This document shows positions 5,031-7,194 of a stretch of 7,194 nucleotides of DNA, in pieces. The notes below the pieces were generated by a model. It was not told the DNA's origin. It did no database searches and saw only the letters and a list, made by a program, of their open reading frames with translations. The stretch's first letter is position 1, and the number at the start of each line of letters is the position of its first letter. The position numbers and the translations under genes were made by a program. The stretch covers positions 1-7,194 of the forward strand of contig SFFP01000089.1 of the NCBI GenBank assembly GCA_004556875.1, written 5' to 3'. The DNA comes from Ruminococcus flavefaciens (GTDB taxonomy: Bacteria > Bacillota_A > Clostridia > Oscillospirales > Ruminococcaceae).

Positions 5031-6878
5031 TCATTCCTCTCCCTTTTTCCTCAGTAGCAGTGCCGCATTGACCACCACGAACACCGAGCCGAAGTTGTGC
5101 CAAAGAGCACCTGTTATCGGTGTCAGCACACCGAATGCGGACAGTATCACGGCGCTCAGATTTATGACAAGTGAAGCTATGATATTGACTTTGATCTTCT
5201 TCATGACCCTCTGCATCATGTCAAACAGATAGGGCAGGCGCCTGATCTCGTCGCTGACAAGCACAGCATCGGCGGACTCTATCGCAATATCCGAACCGAT
5301 ACCGCCCATAGCAATACCTGCATCGGCGCTTGTCAGGGCGAGGGCATCGTTCACGCCGTCACCGATCATGCAGACAGCCTCGCCCTTGTCGGAATAACCC
5401 TTGATGATCTTCATTTTATCTTCGGGCAGAAGGTCGGTGCGAACAGTTTCGATACCGACACTCTTTGCGATATTGCCTGCGGCGGACGCATTATCTCCTG
5501 TCAGGAGCATGGGGGTGATTCCCACAGCTTTCAGCTTTTTCACGGTGTATGCCGCATCTTCACGCATCACATCGGAAAGTGCAATAAATCCCACAAGCTT
5601 GCCGTCAGCGTGAACATAGACCACGGTTGCGCCTTTGGAAAGCTGTTCATCGACTCTTGCCTTGTCCGCAGAGTCAAGCTCTCCAATCAGTTTGCCCACC
5701 ATTATCATTGTGCCGTCAACTGTTCCCGAAACGCCTTTTGCAGCGGTCATTCTGAAGTCGGAAACATCTTCGGTCTTGCCGTTTTTATCAGCGTAAACTT
5801 TGCATATCGCCTTGCCGAGAGGATGTTCTGACTTCTGCTCCACAAGAGCGGCAAATCGGAGAATATCATCGTCCGAATACTGTGTGTCGCAGGAGCAGAC
5901 TTTGACCACCTGGGGCTTGCCGTAAGTCAGCGTACCTGTCTTATCGAAGGCTATACGCCTGATGCGTGACAGCTTTTCCAGTGCTTCTCCCGATTTGATG
6001 ATAATACCGTATTTTGCCGCATTTCCGATGCCTGCAAGAACGGCGGTGGGCGTTGCAAGGATAAATGCACAGGGGCAGAACACCACAAGCACCGTCACGG
6101 CACGCATAAAGTCACGAGTGACTATCCATGTTATGATCGCGCAGGAAAGCGCTATCACAACGAGCCATGTTGCCCAGCGGTCAGCCGCACTTACGATAGG
6201 CGCTTTGTTTTCCTCGGCTTCTTCTGCAAGACGAACCATTCTTTGCAAAGAGCTGTCGGAGCTTTCGTGGTCACAGCGCATGGTGAACGTGCCGAACTGA
6301 TTCATCGTACCGCTGGAAACGGTATCGCCAACGGTCTTTTCAACAGGCAGACTTTCTCCCGTCATAACCGATTGGTCAATGGAAGTTTCACCGCTGAGGA
6401 TCGTGCCGTCAACAGGGATAGTTTCACCTGCGATAACGCTGAGCACATCACCGACTTTGACTTCCTCAACGGTAATAATATTCTCCGCACCGTCACGGAT
6501 AACTCTTGCTGTCTGCGGCGTTAAGTTGATGAGCTTTTCAATGCTCGCTCTTGCCTTGCCGGAGGTGTAGTCCTCCAGAAGTGAGCCTATCTGCATGATG
6601 AGTGCAACTTCACCTGCGGCAAAAAACTCCTTTGTTGCCGCTGATGCAATGAGTGCAAGTGACACAAGCAGGTCAGCCTTGATGTCGTGTTCAAATATTA
6701 CGCCCTTGAATGCGCCTATCAGTATTGGGATACCACATAGGATTATTGCTATCCAGGCAATATCAACGGGCAGAATGTTTTTCAATACCCCTGTAATGCT
6801 CAGTATCAGTGACACCACCGATAAAACTGCACACACCAGCGTGACCTTCGGCTCGTTTTCAAGCCATTGTTTTAACAT
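5031..6878 (-). CDS. P1B-type heavy-metal-transporting ATPase (Zn/Cd/Co/Mn-type, CPC)
   Basis: This is a 615-residue membrane pump that exports a metal ion by ATP hydrolysis. Hydrophobic segments lie at about 11-31, 38-58, 68-82, 88-103, 236-254, 258-282, 563-582 and 586-609, the eight-helix P1B layout. The actuator loop has TGES (173-176); the metal-binding helix has CPC (268-270) in FCPCAFILATPTA; the phosphorylation site is DKTGT with Asp312; the nucleotide-binding domain has SEHPLG (350-355); the hinge has TGD (460-462) and GDGVND (506-511). The last helix carries HNFGS (594-598) rather than the MxxSS of copper pumps, arguing against Cu and for the divalent group. No N-terminal metal-binding (GMxCxxC) domain is present. 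The start at 6878 is chosen from AAGGAGGAA just upstream; the frame is open 29 codons further but overlaps the methyltransferase. All catalytic motifs are intact. Confidence 0.92.
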   Translation of the reverse strand: MLKQWLENEPKVTLVCAVLSVVSLILSITGVLKNILPVDIAWIAIILCGIPILIGAFKGVIFEHDIKADLLVSLALIASAATKEFFAAGEVALIMQIGSLLEDYTSGKARASIEKLINLTPQTARVIRDGAENIITVEEVKVGDVLSVIAGETIPVDGTILSGETSIDQSVMTGESLPVEKTVGDTVSSGTMNQFGTFTMRCDHESSDSSLQRMVRLAEEAEENKAPIVSAADRWATWLVVIALSCAIITWIVTRDFMRAVTVLVVFCPCAFILATPTAVLAGIGNAAKYGIIIKSGEALEKLSRIRRIAFDKTGTLTYGKPQVVKVCSCDTQYSDDDILRFAALVEQKSEHPLGKAICKVYADKNGKTEDVSDFRMTAAKGVSGTVDGTMIMVGKLIGELDSADKARVDEQLSKGATVVYVHADGKLVGFIALSDVMREDAAYTVKKLKAVGITPMLLTGDNASAAGNIAKSVGIETVRTDLLPEDKMKIIKGYSDKGEAVCMIGDGVNDALALTSADAGIAMGGIGSDIAIESADAVLVSDEIRRLPYLFDMMQRVMKKIKVNIIASLVINLSAVILSAFGVLTPITGALWHNFGSVFVVVNAALLLRKKGEE

Positions 6879-6883
6879 AATAA

Positions 6884-6892
6884 TTCCTCCTT
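6884..6892 (-). promoter_or_regulatory. Ribosome binding site setting the ATPase start
   Basis: On the minus strand AAGGAGGAA lies about six bases before ATG 6878. It is located in the 19-bp gap after the methyltransferase stop (6900-6898), indicating a single operon, and it rules out the longer start inside the methyltransferase gene. Confidence 0.75.
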
Positions 6893-6897
6893 GATGC

Positions 6898-7194
6898 TTA
6901 TTCTCTTTCGAGACAGACAAGCTGTGCATAAGCATCATGTTTATCGTATAGCTTTTGAAAGCCATAGCCGGAGAAGTCTTCTGTTATTTCATCTGCGGTA
7001 TAAACCTTGCCATTTATTTTGTGTATATCAAGAGCAGTATTCAGCACTTTGCGTATGGGGAGAGGTAGCTTCGGATCTGCAATATAGAGCCTGCCGCCAT
7101 GTTTCAGAAGTCTTGCACATTCTTTTGAGAAGCCGTCCTTATCAGGAAAATGATGATACGCCATACAAGCTACTATCACATCAAACTTACCGTC
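6898..7194 (-). CDS. Class I SAM-dependent methyltransferase, C-terminal part (5' end outside window)
   Basis: The last 98 residues are visible; the frame is open to the window edge. The pattern FDVIVACMAYHHFPDKDGF followed by ECARLLKHGGRLYIADP is motif II/III of Rossmann-fold methyltransferases of the Methyltransf_11 group (D-x-I/V strand, HHFPD, then R-x-LK-x-GG-x-L-x-I-x-D). The glycine-rich SAM-binding loop must lie upstream. The end (EDFSGYGFQKLYDKHDAYAQLVCLERE, about residues 72-98) is the usual last strands of the fold. The substrate cannot be told from this part. It precedes the metal ATPase by 19 bp on the same strand, so the two are probably co-transcribed; whether it acts on a metal or metalloid compound is only a guess from that link. 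Confidence 0.85.
   Translation of the reverse strand, partial: DGKFDVIVACMAYHHFPDKDGFSKECARLLKHGGRLYIADPKLPLPIRKVLNTALDIHKINGKVYTADEITEDFSGYGFQKLYDKHDAYAQLVCLERE

Noticed and set aside
5401..6894. Several plus-strand frames opposite the metal ATPase
   Set aside because: Antisense shadows of an intact P-type ATPase gene with all motifs present.
1..7194. CRISPR array or insertion sequence
   Set aside because: No regularly spaced direct repeats of CRISPR size, no DDE transposase and no IS-like terminal inverted repeats were seen.

Overview
The window looks like a piece of a clostridial genome, most likely an Oscillospiraceae/Ruminococcus-type gut Firmicute. The grounds are strong AGGAGG-type ribosome sites before almost every start, moderate GC, and a gene set (AAA ATPase, MobC, MOBP relaxase, DUF6809-like protein, serine recombinase) that I know from mobilizable elements of that group. 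The organism call is an inference.

Left part, about 1-4861, plus strand: an integrative mobilizable element (IME), entered midway. It starts inside a RepA-like hexameric helicase/ATPase (2-742, 5' end outside the window). The 3' end of that gene and the following gap carry seven copies of a 9-bp motif (672-812), a candidate iteron-type replication control site. Next come a strong imperfect hairpin and a GC-rich hairpin (975-1035) just before mobC, the best oriT candidate. mobC (1070-1381) overlaps the relaxase gene (1378-2715) by an ATGA. Inside the 3' part of the relaxase, in another frame, lies a 158-codon gene (2129-2605) with its own ribosome site. Its product is a coiled-coil protein with one C-terminal membrane segment, the layout of MobB nested in MobA in RSF1010-type plasmids. 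A DUF6809-like small protein (2822-3100) and a strong terminator (3121-3156) close this block. One or two tiny genes (3169-3431) lead to a large serine recombinase (3505-4861). It appears to lack its zinc-ribbon region and is split by a frameshift at an A7 run, so the element may be stuck in place or degenerate. No conjugation (type IV secretion) genes are seen, so any transfer would depend on a helper.

Boundary, 4865-4949: a 55-nt 3' portion of a tRNA-Leu gene (anticodon loop to CCA, minus strand), with no 5' half, followed by its terminator. This is the usual footprint of site-specific integration into a tRNA gene and marks the junction between two blocks of DNA.

Right part, 5031-7194, minus strand: a two-gene operon of a class I SAM-dependent methyltransferase (its start lies outside the window) and, 19 bp downstream, a P1B-type heavy-metal ATPase. 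The operon converges on the recombinase and probably ends at the terminator of the tRNA fragment. It may be chromosomal or cargo of a second element.

Taken together, helicase + iteron-like repeats + oriT + MobC + relaxase with nested MobB-like gene mirrors the logic of RSF1010 mobilizable replicons, here built into an integrating clostridial element.
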